Source: an uncultured Ruegeria sp. (GTDB lineage Bacteria > Pseudomonadota > Alphaproteobacteria > Rhodobacterales > Rhodobacteraceae). Taken from it: a DNA stretch of 64,000 nt. Location of the stretch: assembly GCF_947497005.1 (NCBI RefSeq), contig NZ_CANMFF010000006.1:1-64000 (forward strand), written 5' to 3'. The notes beneath the pieces were generated by a model, which had not been told where the DNA came from, did no database searches, and saw only the letters and a program-made list of their open reading frames with translations. Positions 1 to 8,629 of this stretch are shown here, in pieces. The position numbers were made by a program, and so were the translations under genes. Each line of letters opens with the position of its first letter. The first letter of the stretch is position 1.

Positions 1-92
1 ACAGGCATCTCCCAACCAGCAAAATCAACCAGCTTACCACCCAACTCAACATGCAATGAGTAAAGGGGCGTGCGTTTAATATCGGTCATCAT
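1..92 (-). CDS. gcvT: Aminomethyltransferase GcvT, N-terminal fragment (cut by window edge)
   Basis: About thirty codons read leftwards from an ATG-ATG pair at 87-92 and run off the window. The peptide begins [18 protein letters not shown] and continues with [10 protein letters not shown]. This is the N-terminus expected of the glycine cleavage system T-protein, which transfers the methylene group of glycine to tetrahydrofolate. An AAAGG ribosome site precedes the start. The neighbours glyA, lpd and lipA, which supply or use the same pathway, support the call. Either ATG could be the start. Most of the protein lies outside the window, so its integrity cannot be judged. Confidence 0.85.
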   Translation of the reverse strand, partial: MMTDIKRTPLYSLHVELGGKLVDFAGWEMP

Positions 93-105
93 TTCAACCT
101 TTCGA

Positions 106-528
106 TCAGCGCGACTGGTCGCGAACAACGGTCACGGTGCAATGCGCGTTACGCACGACACGAGCCAGGTTCGGGCCAATCTCATAGTTGGGGAAATCGC
201 CCTTGGTGGATGCCATGACGATCAGATCGAAGCCTTCCTTGTAGGCAAGCTTCAGAATTTCGCGATAGACGCTGCCTTCTTCGATGTGGATTGCGACATC
301 CGAGGCATTGCCGTTGTCCAGGATAGCTTGAATCGCGTTTCGCACGTGCTCTTTGGCGCCTGCGCCATAGTTGGCGGGCAGGTTCGGCAGCTGGATGATC
401 TCGGGGATGACGGCAACTGCATGCAGTTCGGCACCGTAGAACTTGGCCTGTTCCAGCGCGAGCGGCAGGGCATTCTTCCACGAGCGGTCGTCGGTGTGAT
501 CAATGGGCAGCAGGATTTTCGTGGCCAT
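106..528 (-). CDS. Universal stress protein, UspA family
   Basis: A 140-residue single-domain protein of the usual UspA length. It starts [14 protein letters not shown], the typical first strand and loop, and ends with a nucleotide-binding-type loop (VMASTKGDF) and a TVTVVR strand. The canonical G-2x-G-9x-GS/T signature is only loosely kept, so ATP binding is uncertain. The ATG at 528 is preferred over the in-frame GTG three bases upstream because GGAGAG precedes it. It lies 13 bases upstream of gcvT on the same strand, so the two are probably co-transcribed. Its role in glycine metabolism is unknown. Confidence 0.85.
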   Translation of the reverse strand: MATKILLPIDHTDDRSWKNALPLALEQAKFYGAELHAVAVIPEIIQLPNLPANYGAGAKEHVRNAIQAILDNGNASDVAIHIEEGSVYREILKLAYKEGFDLIVMASTKGDFPNYEIGPNLARVVRNAHCTVTVVRDQSR

Positions 529-566
529 CACGTCTCTCCTCGAGATATTGAATTCTGTTTCAAAGG

Positions 567-594
567 CGGGGGGCCGGGATGGCCCCCCGTTTTT
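567..594. terminator. Strong GC hairpin between symporter gene and uspA
   Basis: CGGGGGGCC (567-575) pairs perfectly with GGCCCCCCG (581-589) around a five-base loop. A T-run at 90-94 of that hundred (590-594) gives the plus strand a classic intrinsic terminator. On the minus strand, the direction of the flanking genes, the tail is only CCTTTG. There it may be a partial terminator or an mRNA-end stabiliser after the symporter gene. Confidence 0.65.
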
Positions 595-606
595 CGCAGG
601 GCCGGA

Positions 607-1980
607 TTATTCGGCGGGTGAGCCACCGGGCTCTTCCGATTTGCCGCCCGAGGCGAAGAACTCTTTCGTCAGTTTGAAGACGATCGGGCTCAGCAGGGCC
701 AGGGCGATCAGGTTCGGGATAGCCATCATGGCGTTCAGCGTATCCGCCAGCAGCCAGATGAAGCCCAGATCTGCTGTTGCGCCGAAATAGATCATGACGA
801 TCCACAGGACGCGGTAGGGCAGCAGGGATTTGACGCCCAGCAGGAACTCGACGCATTTCTCGCCGTAGAACGACCAGCCGAGGATGGTGGTGAAGGCAAA
901 GATCGACAGAGCGATGGCGATCAGATACCCACCGACACCCGGCAGCGACAGTTCGAACGCGTGGCTGGTCAGTGCAGCGCCGGATTCACCCGATGTCCAG
1001 GCTCCTGACGAGATGATTGCCAGACCGGTGATCGAGCAGACGATGATGGTGTCGATGAAGGTACCCAGCATCGCGATCAGGCCCTGGTTGACCGGACCTT
1101 TGGTCTCGGCTGCTGCGTGTGCGATCGGAGCGGAACCCAGACCGGCCTCGTTCGAGAACACACCACGTGCCACACCGAAGCGGATCGCTGCCCAGACAGC
1201 TGCTCCGGCGAAACCACCTTCGGCGGCTGACGGGGTGAACGCGTAGGTGAAGACCAGCGACAGAGCATTGCCGATGTTGCCCATGTTAATCAGCAAGACC
1301 AGCAGACCAGCGATGATGTAGGCAATCGCCATGAACGGAACCAGTTTACCGGCGACCGCACCGATGCGGGTGATGCCACCCAGAATTACGGCGGCGGTCA
1401 GAACCATCAGAACAACGCCAGTGACCGAGGTGTTCAGACCGAAGTTCGCTTCCAGAACCTGTGCCACACCATTGGCCTGTACGCCGTTGCCGATGCCGAA
1501 AGCTGCAACCGCACCGAACAGGGCAAATGCAACGCCCAGCCAGGCCCATTTCGCCCCAAGGCCGTTTTTGATGTAGTACATCGGGCCGCCTACAAAATTG
1601 CCCAGCTCGTCTTTTTCGCGGTATTTCACGGCCAGAACGGCTTCGGCATATTTGGTGGCCATGCCCACCAGGGCGGTCATCCACATCCAGAACAAAGCGC
1701 CCGGACCGCCCAGGAAGACAGCAGTGGCCACACCGGCGATGTTACCCGTACCGATGGTCGCCGACAGCGAGGTCATCAGCGCATTGAACGGGCTGATTTG
1801 TCCGTCGCCCTGACCTTCACGGCCTGCAAACAACAGCTTGAAGCCGGTGCCAATGCGCAGGATCGGCATGAATTTCAGCCCCACCTGCAGGAAGAAGCCA
1901 ACGCCGAGAATGAGGACCAGCATCAGCGGCCCCCACACGACGCCATTAATGGCCCCTACGATTGAATTTAACGCTTCCAT
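607..1980 (-). CDS. Alanine/glycine:cation symporter, AGCS family
   Basis: A 457-residue integral membrane protein with about ten hydrophobic segments. It shows the family features GTGNIAGVATA near residue 95, the FWMWMTALVGMATKYAEAVLAVKYRE region, and a GVARGVFSNEAGLGSAPIA-type loop near residue 275. AGCS proteins import alanine or glycine with sodium or protons. Its place between lipA and uspA/gcvT in a glycine-cleavage block makes glycine the likely substrate, but this is inferred. GGAGGGAAACC precedes the ATG, a good ribosome site. The length is normal for the family. Confidence 0.9.
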   Translation of the reverse strand: MEALNSIVGAINGVVWGPLMLVLILGVGFFLQVGLKFMPILRIGTGFKLLFAGREGQGDGQISPFNALMTSLSATIGTGNIAGVATAVFLGGPGALFWMWMTALVGMATKYAEAVLAVKYREKDELGNFVGGPMYYIKNGLGAKWAWLGVAFALFGAVAAFGIGNGVQANGVAQVLEANFGLNTSVTGVVLMVLTAAVILGGITRIGAVAGKLVPFMAIAYIIAGLLVLLINMGNIGNALSLVFTYAFTPSAAEGGFAGAAVWAAIRFGVARGVFSNEAGLGSAPIAHAAAETKGPVNQGLIAMLGTFIDTIIVCSITGLAIISSGAWTSGESGAALTSHAFELSLPGVGGYLIAIALSIFAFTTILGWSFYGEKCVEFLLGVKSLLPYRVLWIVMIYFGATADLGFIWLLADTLNAMMAIPNLIALALLSPIVFKLTKEFFASGGKSEEPGGSPAE

Positions 1981-2005
1981 GGTTTCCCTCCCATTTGCGT
2001 TTAGA

Positions 2006-2950
2006 TTATGCCCCGTTGGCGATGGCCCGCTGGCGAGCCTGCTTGAGGGCGGTAAAGTCTTCGTCCGCGTGGAACGAGGAACGGGTCAACGGCGTAGCCG
2101 ACACGTGCAGAAAGCCCTTGGAGCGCGCGATTTGCTCCAGCTGGGCGAATTCGTCCAGTGACCAGAAACAATCAATCGGGTGGTGTTTCGCGGTCGGTTG
2201 CAGGTACTGACCGACCGTCAGAAAATCGACTTGTGCGGCGCGTAGGTCATCCATCACCTGACGCACGTCGTTCAGGGTTTCTCCCAACCCAACCATCAGA
2301 CCGGACTTGGTAAAGATTTCGGGATTGGCGCGCTTGGCGTCATCCAGCAACCGCAGCGAAGCATAATAGCGCGCGCCGGGGCGGACTGTCGGATAGAGGT
2401 GCGGGACGGTTTCCAGATTGTGGTTGAACACGTCCGGTGCGGCTTCGAACACGATGTCTGCCGCATCGCCTTTGCCCAGAAAATCGGGGGTCAGAACCTC
2501 GACCGTGGTGCCGGGGTTCTGATGGCGTACCGCACGGATAGTCTGAGCGATATGCTCGGCCCCGCCATCTGCCAGATCATCGCGGTCGACCGAGGTGATC
2601 ACCACATGGCGCAGGCCCAGCTTTTTCACCGCAACCGCCACGCGACCGGGTTCAAACGCGTCCAGTGCATCAGGACGGCCGGTGGCCACATTGCAGAAAG
2701 AACAACCGCGGGTGCAGACTTCGCCCATGATCATCATGGTCGCGTGACGCTTGGACCAGCATTCGCCGATATTGGGGCAGGCGGCCTCTTCGCACACCGT
2801 CGCCAGATTGTGATCACGCATCAGGCGCCGGGTTTCATAATACGCGGCGCTGTCGCCCTTTTTCTTGCGAATCCACTTGGGTTTGCGCGGGATGACGCTG
2901 TCAGCCTTCTTGGCCTTTTCCGGGTGACGTGGTCGAAGCTGGATTGTCAT
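2006..2950 (-). CDS. lipA: Lipoyl synthase
   Basis: A 314-residue radical SAM enzyme that inserts two sulfurs into octanoyl groups on lipoyl domains. Both iron-sulfur cluster motifs are visible: the auxiliary CX4CX5C set at Cys53, 58 and 64, and the radical SAM CX3CX2C set at Cys79, 83 and 86 (CTRGCSFC). The lipoyl-synthase C-terminal region ([14 protein letters not shown]) is present. It directly follows lpd with a 14-base gap. Its product is needed by GcvH of the glycine cleavage system and by 2-oxoacid dehydrogenases, which fits the neighbourhood. Confidence 0.97.
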   Translation of the reverse strand: MTIQLRPRHPEKAKKADSVIPRKPKWIRKKKGDSAAYYETRRLMRDHNLATVCEEAACPNIGECWSKRHATMMIMGEVCTRGCSFCNVATGRPDALDAFEPGRVAVAVKKLGLRHVVITSVDRDDLADGGAEHIAQTIRAVRHQNPGTTVEVLTPDFLGKGDAADIVFEAAPDVFNHNLETVPHLYPTVRPGARYYASLRLLDDAKRANPEIFTKSGLMVGLGETLNDVRQVMDDLRAAQVDFLTVGQYLQPTAKHHPIDCFWSLDEFAQLEQIARSKGFLHVSATPLTRSSFHADEDFTALKQARQRAIANGA

Positions 2951-2964
2951 CTGGCTGTCCCTCG

Positions 2965-4347
2965 TTATGCGTGGATCGCCCGGCCCATGGCATCGAGGCA
3001 GGCTTCTTTTACCGCCTCTCCCATTGCCGGATGAGCATGACAGGTCGCCGCGACCTCGGCAACAGTGGCCCCCTTGGTCATCGCCAGAACCAGTTCGGCG
3101 ATCAGATCACCGCCGTGGGCACCGCAGATATGCGCACCCAGGATATTGCCGTCCGCGTCAGCCAAAACTTTGACCGCACCGTCGGTTTCACCCGTCGAAC
3201 GGGCGCGCGAGTTGGCCATGAAGGCGAATTTTCCGACCGAATACTCGGTACCGGACTCTTTTAGCGCTTCTTCGGTCAGCCCGACCGATGCGACTTCGGG
3301 GTCGGTGTAGACCACGCCAGGAACGGTGTTGTAATCCACATGGCCCGCTTGCCCTGCCAGAGTTTCCACGCAAGCAACGCCGTCTTCTTCGGCCTTGTGC
3401 GCCAACATCGGGCCGGGCACACAGTCGCCTATGGCATAGATGCCGGGAACCGAAGTCTGGAAAGTACCGTCCACCTCGATAAATCCGCGTGGATTTATGG
3501 TAACGCCGAGGTCTTCCAGTCCGAGCCCACGGGTGACAGGACGGCGGCCAACGGCGATCAGAACCTTATCGGCCTCGATCACTTCTTCTTTGTCCTTGCC
3601 GACGCGATCAACAGTCAGGGTCAGGCCCGCACCGGTCTTGTCGACCGATTTCAGCGCGCGGCCCAGCTGGAATTTCAACCCGCGCTTGGACAGGGCACGC
3701 TGCGCCAGCTTGGCGATCTCGCCATCAATACCGGGCAGAACGCGGTCCAGGTATTCGACCACAGTGACCTTGGCGCCCAGGCGTGCCCAGACCTGACCAA
3801 GCTCCAAACCGATCACACCTGCGCCGATCACCACCAGATGCTCGGGCACACTGTCCAGCTCAATCGCTCCGGTCGAGCTGAGGATTTCCTGTTCATCGAT
3901 CTCGATCCCCGGCAGAGAGGTCGGTTCGGACCCGGTGGCGATCAGGATATTCTTGGTCTCATGGATGTTTTCACCCACTTTGACCTGCCCTGCAGCGGGA
4001 ATGCTGGCCCAACCTTCGATCAGATCGACACCGTTTTTCTTGAATAGGAACGCGATGCCCTTCGTCAAGTCACCGACGATCTTGTCCTTGCGCCCCATCA
4101 TCGCGCCAATGTCGATGCTGGCCCCCTCGACCGCAATGCCGTGGGAGGAGAGATGTGCAATTTCGGCATATTTGGCCGAAGAGGTCAGCAACGCTTTGGA
4201 GGGGATGCACCCTACGTTCAGACAGGTGCCGCCAAGAGCGCCGCGTCCTTCGACACAAGCAACTTTCAGGCCCAGCTGAGCCGCACGGATCGCAGCGACA
4301 TAACCGCCCGGTCCGCCCCCAATGACAATCAGATCGTAGGTGTTCAT
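2965..4347 (-). CDS. lpd: Dihydrolipoamide dehydrogenase (E3/L-protein)
   Basis: A 460-residue flavoprotein disulfide reductase that reoxidises dihydrolipoyl groups with NAD+. It has the N-terminal FAD motif [17 protein letters not shown], the redox-active pair Cys42/Cys47 in [13 protein letters not shown], an NAD-binding [10 protein letters not shown] near residue 180, and the C-terminal His439/Glu444 pair in HAHPAMGE. In this block it most likely serves as the glycine-cleavage L-protein. It is 11 bases downstream of glyA and 14 bases upstream of lipA, consistent with one transcript. Other lpd copies for pyruvate and 2-oxoglutarate complexes would lie elsewhere. Confidence 0.97.
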   Translation of the reverse strand: MNTYDLIVIGGGPGGYVAAIRAAQLGLKVACVEGRGALGGTCLNVGCIPSKALLTSSAKYAEIAHLSSHGIAVEGASIDIGAMMGRKDKIVGDLTKGIAFLFKKNGVDLIEGWASIPAAGQVKVGENIHETKNILIATGSEPTSLPGIEIDEQEILSSTGAIELDSVPEHLVVIGAGVIGLELGQVWARLGAKVTVVEYLDRVLPGIDGEIAKLAQRALSKRGLKFQLGRALKSVDKTGAGLTLTVDRVGKDKEEVIEADKVLIAVGRRPVTRGLGLEDLGVTINPRGFIEVDGTFQTSVPGIYAIGDCVPGPMLAHKAEEDGVACVETLAGQAGHVDYNTVPGVVYTDPEVASVGLTEEALKESGTEYSVGKFAFMANSRARSTGETDGAVKVLADADGNILGAHICGAHGGDLIAELVLAMTKGATVAEVAATCHAHPAMGEAVKEACLDAMGRAIHA

Positions 4348-4358
4348 TTCGCGTACTT

Positions 4359-5612
4359 TCAGTAGATGGGGTGGCTTGCGCAGAGCGCGCGAACCTGCTC
4401 GCGAGTTGCCTTTTCGACGGTTTCGTCACCTTCGGGCGTCTGTGCGAGAGCGTCCAGAACATCACCGATCAAATGACCGATCCGCTTGAATTCTTCCGGT
4501 CCAAAGCCGCGGCTACAACCGGCGGCAGTGCCCAGTCGGATACCGCTAGTGATGGTGGGTTTCTCTGGGTCGCCAGGAACGCTGTTTTTGTTGCAGGTGA
4601 ACCCAGCACGTTCCAGTGCCGCTTCGGCATCCTTGCCGGTAACGCCGACAGGGCGCAGGTCTACCAGCATAAGGTGGTTCTCGGTTCCGCCAGAAACGAT
4701 GTCACATCCGCGCGCCATCATGACGTTCGCCAAAGCCGCTGCGCTGTCGACAACGCGCTGCATGTACTCCTTGAACTCAGGCTTCAGTGCCTCGCCAAAA
4801 GCAACTGCCTTGCCCGCGATCACGTGCATCAGCGGGCCACCCTGCAATCCGGGGAACACGGCAGAATTGATCTTTTTCGCCAGCGCTTCGTCGTTGGTCA
4901 AAATAATGCCGCCACGGGGTCCGCGCAGAGTTTTATGCGTTGTCGAGGTTACGATATGGGCATGCCCAACGGGCGAGGGGTGAAGGCCTGTCGCCACCAA
5001 CCCGGCAATATGGGCCATATCGGCCAGCAGCCATGCGCCGACCTCATCCGCGATTTCGCGGAACTTGGCAAAGTCGATCTTCTGGGAATAGGCCGACGCA
5101 CCTGCAATGATCAGCTTGGGTTTTTCAACCCGCGCCAATTCTGCAACCTGATCAAAATCGATCAGACCCGCATCAGTCAGGCCGTACTGTACCGGCCGGA
5201 ACCATTTACCGGACTGGGCTGGTTTTGCGCCATGGGTCAGGTGGCCACCTGCATCCAGCGACATGCCAAGAATGGTATCGCCCGGGCTCAGCAATGCCAG
5301 TTTGACAGCACCATTGGCCTGAGCCCCGGAATGGGGCTGAACGTTGGCATATTCACAGCCGAACAGCTGCTTGAGACGCTCGATGGCCTCAACTTCGACC
5401 TCATCGACATATTCGCATCCGCCATAATAGCGGCGCCCCGGATAGCCTTCGGCATATTTGTTGGTCAGCACCGAGCCCTGGGCTTCGATTACAGCCTTCG
5501 AGACAGTGTTTTCAGAAGCGATCAGTTCGATCTGTTCCGCCTGGCGCGCACCCTCACGAGAGATGGACGCAGCGATTACCGGATCTGCCTCAGTCAGCGA
5601 CGTTTTGAACAT
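4359..5612 (-). CDS. glyA: Serine hydroxymethyltransferase
   Basis: A 417-residue PLP enzyme interconverting serine and glycine with tetrahydrofolate as one-carbon carrier. The PLP lysine is Lys227 in [15 protein letters not shown]. The substrate and PLP regions [22 protein letters not shown] and [10 protein letters not shown] are intact. Length and order match bacterial GlyA. It is the first gene of the leftward block glyA-lpd-lipA-symporter, so it links glycine cleavage to serine formation. The upstream gap to the divergent XRE-cupin gene holds an inverted repeat that may control it. Confidence 0.97.
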   Translation of the reverse strand: MFKTSLTEADPVIAASISREGARQAEQIELIASENTVSKAVIEAQGSVLTNKYAEGYPGRRYYGGCEYVDEVEVEAIERLKQLFGCEYANVQPHSGAQANGAVKLALLSPGDTILGMSLDAGGHLTHGAKPAQSGKWFRPVQYGLTDAGLIDFDQVAELARVEKPKLIIAGASAYSQKIDFAKFREIADEVGAWLLADMAHIAGLVATGLHPSPVGHAHIVTSTTHKTLRGPRGGIILTNDEALAKKINSAVFPGLQGGPLMHVIAGKAVAFGEALKPEFKEYMQRVVDSAAALANVMMARGCDIVSGGTENHLMLVDLRPVGVTGKDAEAALERAGFTCNKNSVPGDPEKPTITSGIRLGTAAGCSRGFGPEEFKRIGHLIGDVLDALAQTPEGDETVEKATREQVRALCASHPIY

Positions 5613-5653
5613 AGTCTCCTCCTCTTGTCTCGAATCCTCAGCACGAAACTTTG

Positions 5654-5669
5654 TTTCCTATAGTGGAAA
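5654..5669. promoter_or_regulatory. Inverted repeat TTTCC-N6-GGAAA between glyA and XRE-cupin gene
   Basis: TTTCCTATAGTGGAAA is a perfect 5+5 inverted repeat centred in the 147-bp divergent gap, about 50 bases upstream of the glyA start. A second shorter repeat, CCTGT to ACAGG, lies just before the regulator start near 5728-5750. The symmetry and position suggest an operator for the divergent XRE-cupin regulator. Binding is inferred. Confidence 0.5.
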
Positions 5670-5759
5670 ACGTGCGCATAAAGCAACAAAAATCTCTTAT
5701 TCAATAAGTTGCGTGTTTAACGGGAAACCTGTAACCTTTGATAAAACAGGGGGAATTTC

Positions 5760-6362
5760 ATGGGCGAGGAAAGCCGAAAAGATGTTTCCGGACAGGAAGA
5801 ACCGGATGATGGCGAGGCATTAGGCCGTTCCATTCGTGACGCACGGCGCACAAAAGGGTGGACGCTGGAAGAGGCTGGCCGCGCTGCGGGAATCGGACGG
5901 TCCACGCTGTCCAAGATCGAAAACAATCAAACCCGGCCAAGCTTTGACATCGTACGGCGCCTGACCCAGGCACTTGATATGAGCACCCCGCAGCTGTTTC
6001 TGCAATCAGGTCAGTCAGGCATTTCTGGTCGCCGCGATTTTACCCCGAAAGGCGAGGGGGAAATCAAAACTACGCCCACCTACCTGCATGAGTTGCTGTG
6101 CCCCGAACTGACCAGCAAGCGGATGTTGCCCTATATCGCGACAATCAAGGCGCGCGACCTGTCAGAGTTCGAGACCTGGATTCGACATTCCGGAGAAGAG
6201 TTCATGTATGTGCTCAGCGGTGAACTCATCTTTGTTTCTGAACACTACCGTCCTTTGTCGATGAAGGCGGGCGACTCACTCTATTATGACAGTGGCATGG
6301 GTCATGGCTGTATCTCGACCAGTGAAGAGGACGCTCAGGTGCTGTGGGTTTCGCTGGAATGA
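5760..6362 (+). CDS. XRE-family transcriptional regulator with C-terminal cupin
   Basis: A 200-residue protein. An acidic N-terminus is followed by an XRE helix-turn-helix at about residues 20-75 (LEEAGRAAGIGRSTLSKIEN) and a cupin sensor domain at about 120-195 with HSGEEFMYVLSGEL and HYRPLSMKAGDSLYYDS. This architecture (PuuR/SutR-like) usually senses small amino- or sulfur-compounds. It is divergent from glyA, so it is the best candidate regulator of the glycine block. The start has a good ribosome site (AGGGGGAA). The ligand is unknown. Confidence 0.9.
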   Translation: MGEESRKDVSGQEEPDDGEALGRSIRDARRTKGWTLEEAGRAAGIGRSTLSKIENNQTRPSFDIVRRLTQALDMSTPQLFLQSGQSGISGRRDFTPKGEGEIKTTPTYLHELLCPELTSKRMLPYIATIKARDLSEFETWIRHSGEEFMYVLSGELIFVSEHYRPLSMKAGDSLYYDSGMGHGCISTSEEDAQVLWVSLE

Positions 6363-6438
6363 CATCTGCTTTCATCTCATGATACCTTATTGGCCATGAG
6401 TGAACAGGTGCGGCGCATTTGCATATTGTTTAAGCGCT

Positions 6439-7386
6439 TCAGCTATCAGACGAGCTCCCGTTTCGAAACGCGGTCGGTGTCTGACCAAACTCCGCCTTGA
6501 ACGCCCGTGTCATTGCGCTGGCGTTTTCGTACCCACAGCGTCCAGCGATCTCGGCGATGGATTGCTCGGTGTCTTCTGCCAGATTGCGCGCCAGGTTCAG
6601 GCGTAGCCGACGATACAGCGCTTGTGGTGTGGTTTTGAGTTCCACCTGAACACGCGTTTCGATCCGCTTTTGCGAGCACCCGATATTTCGGGCCAAATCC
6701 CTGATCGACAGCGGCGTTTCTAGGTTGGCTTGCATGATAGTCAGTGCACGATTGACCAAAGTGTCTTCGGATTTCAAAGGCAGGGCATAATGATCTCGTC
6801 CATTTCGGCTCATCAGCAGATGCGCAACTTCCATGAACAAAAGTGGGCCGTGATCCCGCCGTATGAGGGCCGATGCCAGATCAAACGCGGCCATGGCGCC
6901 AGAACAGGTCAATCGATTGCGGTCGATGACAAAACGTTCCTGCACCACGTCGACCGCCGGAAAACTCTCTTCGAACCGGGACAGTTCGTCCCAGTGAATG
7001 GTCGCCCGATGATCATCCAGCAATCCGGCCCGGGCAAGCAGCCAGCTTCCGGTGTCCAAACCAGCCACTTGTCGGTGCCTTCTGGACGCGGCAAGCACAG
7101 CGCGTGTGGTCGAACGCGTGTCCAGCTTGAGATAGCCGTAAGAAGGCATGACAACCAATACATCTCCTTGGTGATCAGAGATTGCACCATACGGAATGAC
7201 AACAAGGCCGCTGGAACTGTGAACAGGTTCTCCGTCGATGGAACAAAAGCGCCACGTGTACAGTGACTGCCTGGACAGGTTATTTGCCGCTCTGAGCGGC
7301 TCAACCATGTTTGCAAGGCAGTGGTTCGAAAACCCGTTGAAGAGCAGGATGTTGTATTGCTGTAATAAAATTTTCGAATTTGGCAT
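6439..7386 (-). CDS. GlxA-type AraC-family transcriptional regulator
   Basis: A 315-residue regulator with an N-terminal DJ-1/PfpI (class I amidotransferase-like) domain at about residues 10-190 and a C-terminal AraC double helix-turn-helix at about 215-310 (SIRDLARNIGCSQKRIETRV, then SIAEIAGRCGYENASAMTRAF). Relatives GbdR and CdhR control betaine and carnitine catabolism in Pseudomonas. It is divergent from the acyl-CoA dehydrogenase/ligase/hydratase genes, which it probably regulates. The usual catalytic cysteine nucleophile is not obvious (GLDTGSWLLARAG), as expected for a ligand-sensing relic. Confidence 0.9.
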   Translation of the reverse strand: MPNSKILLQQYNILLFNGFSNHCLANMVEPLRAANNLSRQSLYTWRFCSIDGEPVHSSSGLVVIPYGAISDHQGDVLVVMPSYGYLKLDTRSTTRAVLAASRRHRQVAGLDTGSWLLARAGLLDDHRATIHWDELSRFEESFPAVDVVQERFVIDRNRLTCSGAMAAFDLASALIRRDHGPLLFMEVAHLLMSRNGRDHYALPLKSEDTLVNRALTIMQANLETPLSIRDLARNIGCSQKRIETRVQVELKTTPQALYRRLRLNLARNLAEDTEQSIAEIAGRCGYENASAMTRAFKAEFGQTPTAFRNGSSSDS

Positions 7387-7466
7387 GATCTGGTATCAAC
7401 TTTGCATGTCGCGACCATGAGTGATGGCGTTTGGTTGGTCAACCACCGATCCAGGGAACACGCGCC

Positions 7467-8627
7467 ATGCAGTTTGGTCTGACAGAAGAACAGGACATGA
7501 TCGTCTCGACGGTCCGAAGCTTTGTTGAAAACGAAATCTACCCGAATGAAGACGCGGTAGAGCGCGCCGGAACGGTCCCGGTGGAGTTGGGCAACGAGAT
7601 AAAGCAGAAATGCATCGATCTGGGATTTTATGCCTGTAATTTCCCCGAGGAGGTCGGCGGCGCAGGCCTGTCGCATCTGGATTTCACCTTGGTTGAGCGC
7701 GAACTTGGCCGCGGCTCGATGGCGCTGACGCATTTCTTTGGTCGTCCGCAAAACATCCTGATGGCCTGCAATGATGCACAACGCGAACGCTACCTTTTTC
7801 CAGCGGTGCGTGGCGAAAAGATGGACGCTCTGGCGATGACGGAACCGGATGCCGGGTCGGACGTGCGCGGCATGAAATGTCAGGCAGCACGGAACGGCGG
7901 CGATTGGATCGTCAACGGCTCGAAACACTTCATCTCGGGCGCCGAACACGCGGATTTCTTCATTGTCTTCATCGCAACCGGCGTGGACGAAACCCCAAAA
8001 GGACCTAAAAAGCGCATCACCACCTTCCTGGTGGATCGTGGCACCCCGGGGTTTGAAGTGCGCGAGGGCTATAACTCGGTCAGCCACAAGGGCTACAAGA
8101 ACTATATCCTGTATTTCGACAATTGCCGATTGCCCGACGCTCAGGTTCTGGGTGAGGTCGATGGCGGTTTTGCGGTGATGAACGAATGGCTCTACGCAAC
8201 CCGTCTGACGGTCGCGGCATTCTCGGTCGGGCGCGCGCGGCGCTGTTTTGACTATGCGTTGAACTACGCGGCCGAGCGCAAGCAGTTTGGCCAGCCCATC
8301 GGCAAATTTCAAGGCGTCGGCTTTCAAATCGCCGATATGATCACAGAAATCGACGCCGCCGACTGGCTGACCCTTGCCGCCGCATGGCGCCTGGATCAGA
8401 ACCTGCCATCGAACCGCGAGATCGCCTCGGCCAAGCTCTATGCTTCGGAAACGCTGGCGCGGGTCACCGATACCACGCTGCAGATTTTTGGCGGCATGGG
8501 TCTGATGGATGATTTTCCGATCGAACGGTTCTGGCGCGATGCCCGGGTTGAACGCATCTGGGACGGCACAAGCGAGATTCAACGTCACATCATCAGCCGT
8601 GATCTTCTGCGTCCACTGGGCGCCTGA
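7467..8627 (+). CDS. Acyl-CoA dehydrogenase (CaiA/gamma-butyrobetainyl-CoA dehydrogenase-like)
   Basis: A 386-residue flavoenzyme of normal acyl-CoA dehydrogenase length. It has MTEPDAGSDVRGMK near residue 125, a FAD-binding C-terminal domain with QIFGGMGLMDDFPIERFWRDARV, and WDGTSEIQ near the end. It introduces a double bond into an acyl-CoA thioester. The ATG at 7467 is chosen because the protein then begins MQFGLTEEQ as in the family; an in-frame start at 7431 would add twelve unlikely residues. It is followed after two bases by the CoA ligase. The substrate is inferred from context. Confidence 0.88.
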   Translation: MQFGLTEEQDMIVSTVRSFVENEIYPNEDAVERAGTVPVELGNEIKQKCIDLGFYACNFPEEVGGAGLSHLDFTLVERELGRGSMALTHFFGRPQNILMACNDAQRERYLFPAVRGEKMDALAMTEPDAGSDVRGMKCQAARNGGDWIVNGSKHFISGAEHADFFIVFIATGVDETPKGPKKRITTFLVDRGTPGFEVREGYNSVSHKGYKNYILYFDNCRLPDAQVLGEVDGGFAVMNEWLYATRLTVAAFSVGRARRCFDYALNYAAERKQFGQPIGKFQGVGFQIADMITEIDAADWLTLAAAWRLDQNLPSNREIASAKLYASETLARVTDTTLQIFGGMGLMDDFPIERFWRDARVERIWDGTSEIQRHIISRDLLRPLGA

Positions 8628-8629
8628 CC

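Noticed and set aside
548..563. FNR-like site TTGAA-N6-TTCAA upstream of uspA
   Set aside because: Spacing is six, not four, and it overlaps the ribosome-site region of uspA, so it is not a good FNR/DNR box.
4371..5663. 430-codon plus-strand open frame
   Set aside because: It is antisense to glyA, which has an intact PLP site and full family match.
5613..5759. Possible glycine or SAM riboswitch upstream of glyA
   Set aside because: The 147-bp gap is short and lacks the paired double-aptamer pattern; only simple inverted repeats are seen.
6909..8588. 559-codon minus-strand open frame
   Set aside because: It spans the GlxA regulator and acyl-CoA dehydrogenase genes in other frames, and its translation shows no domain; it is a shadow.
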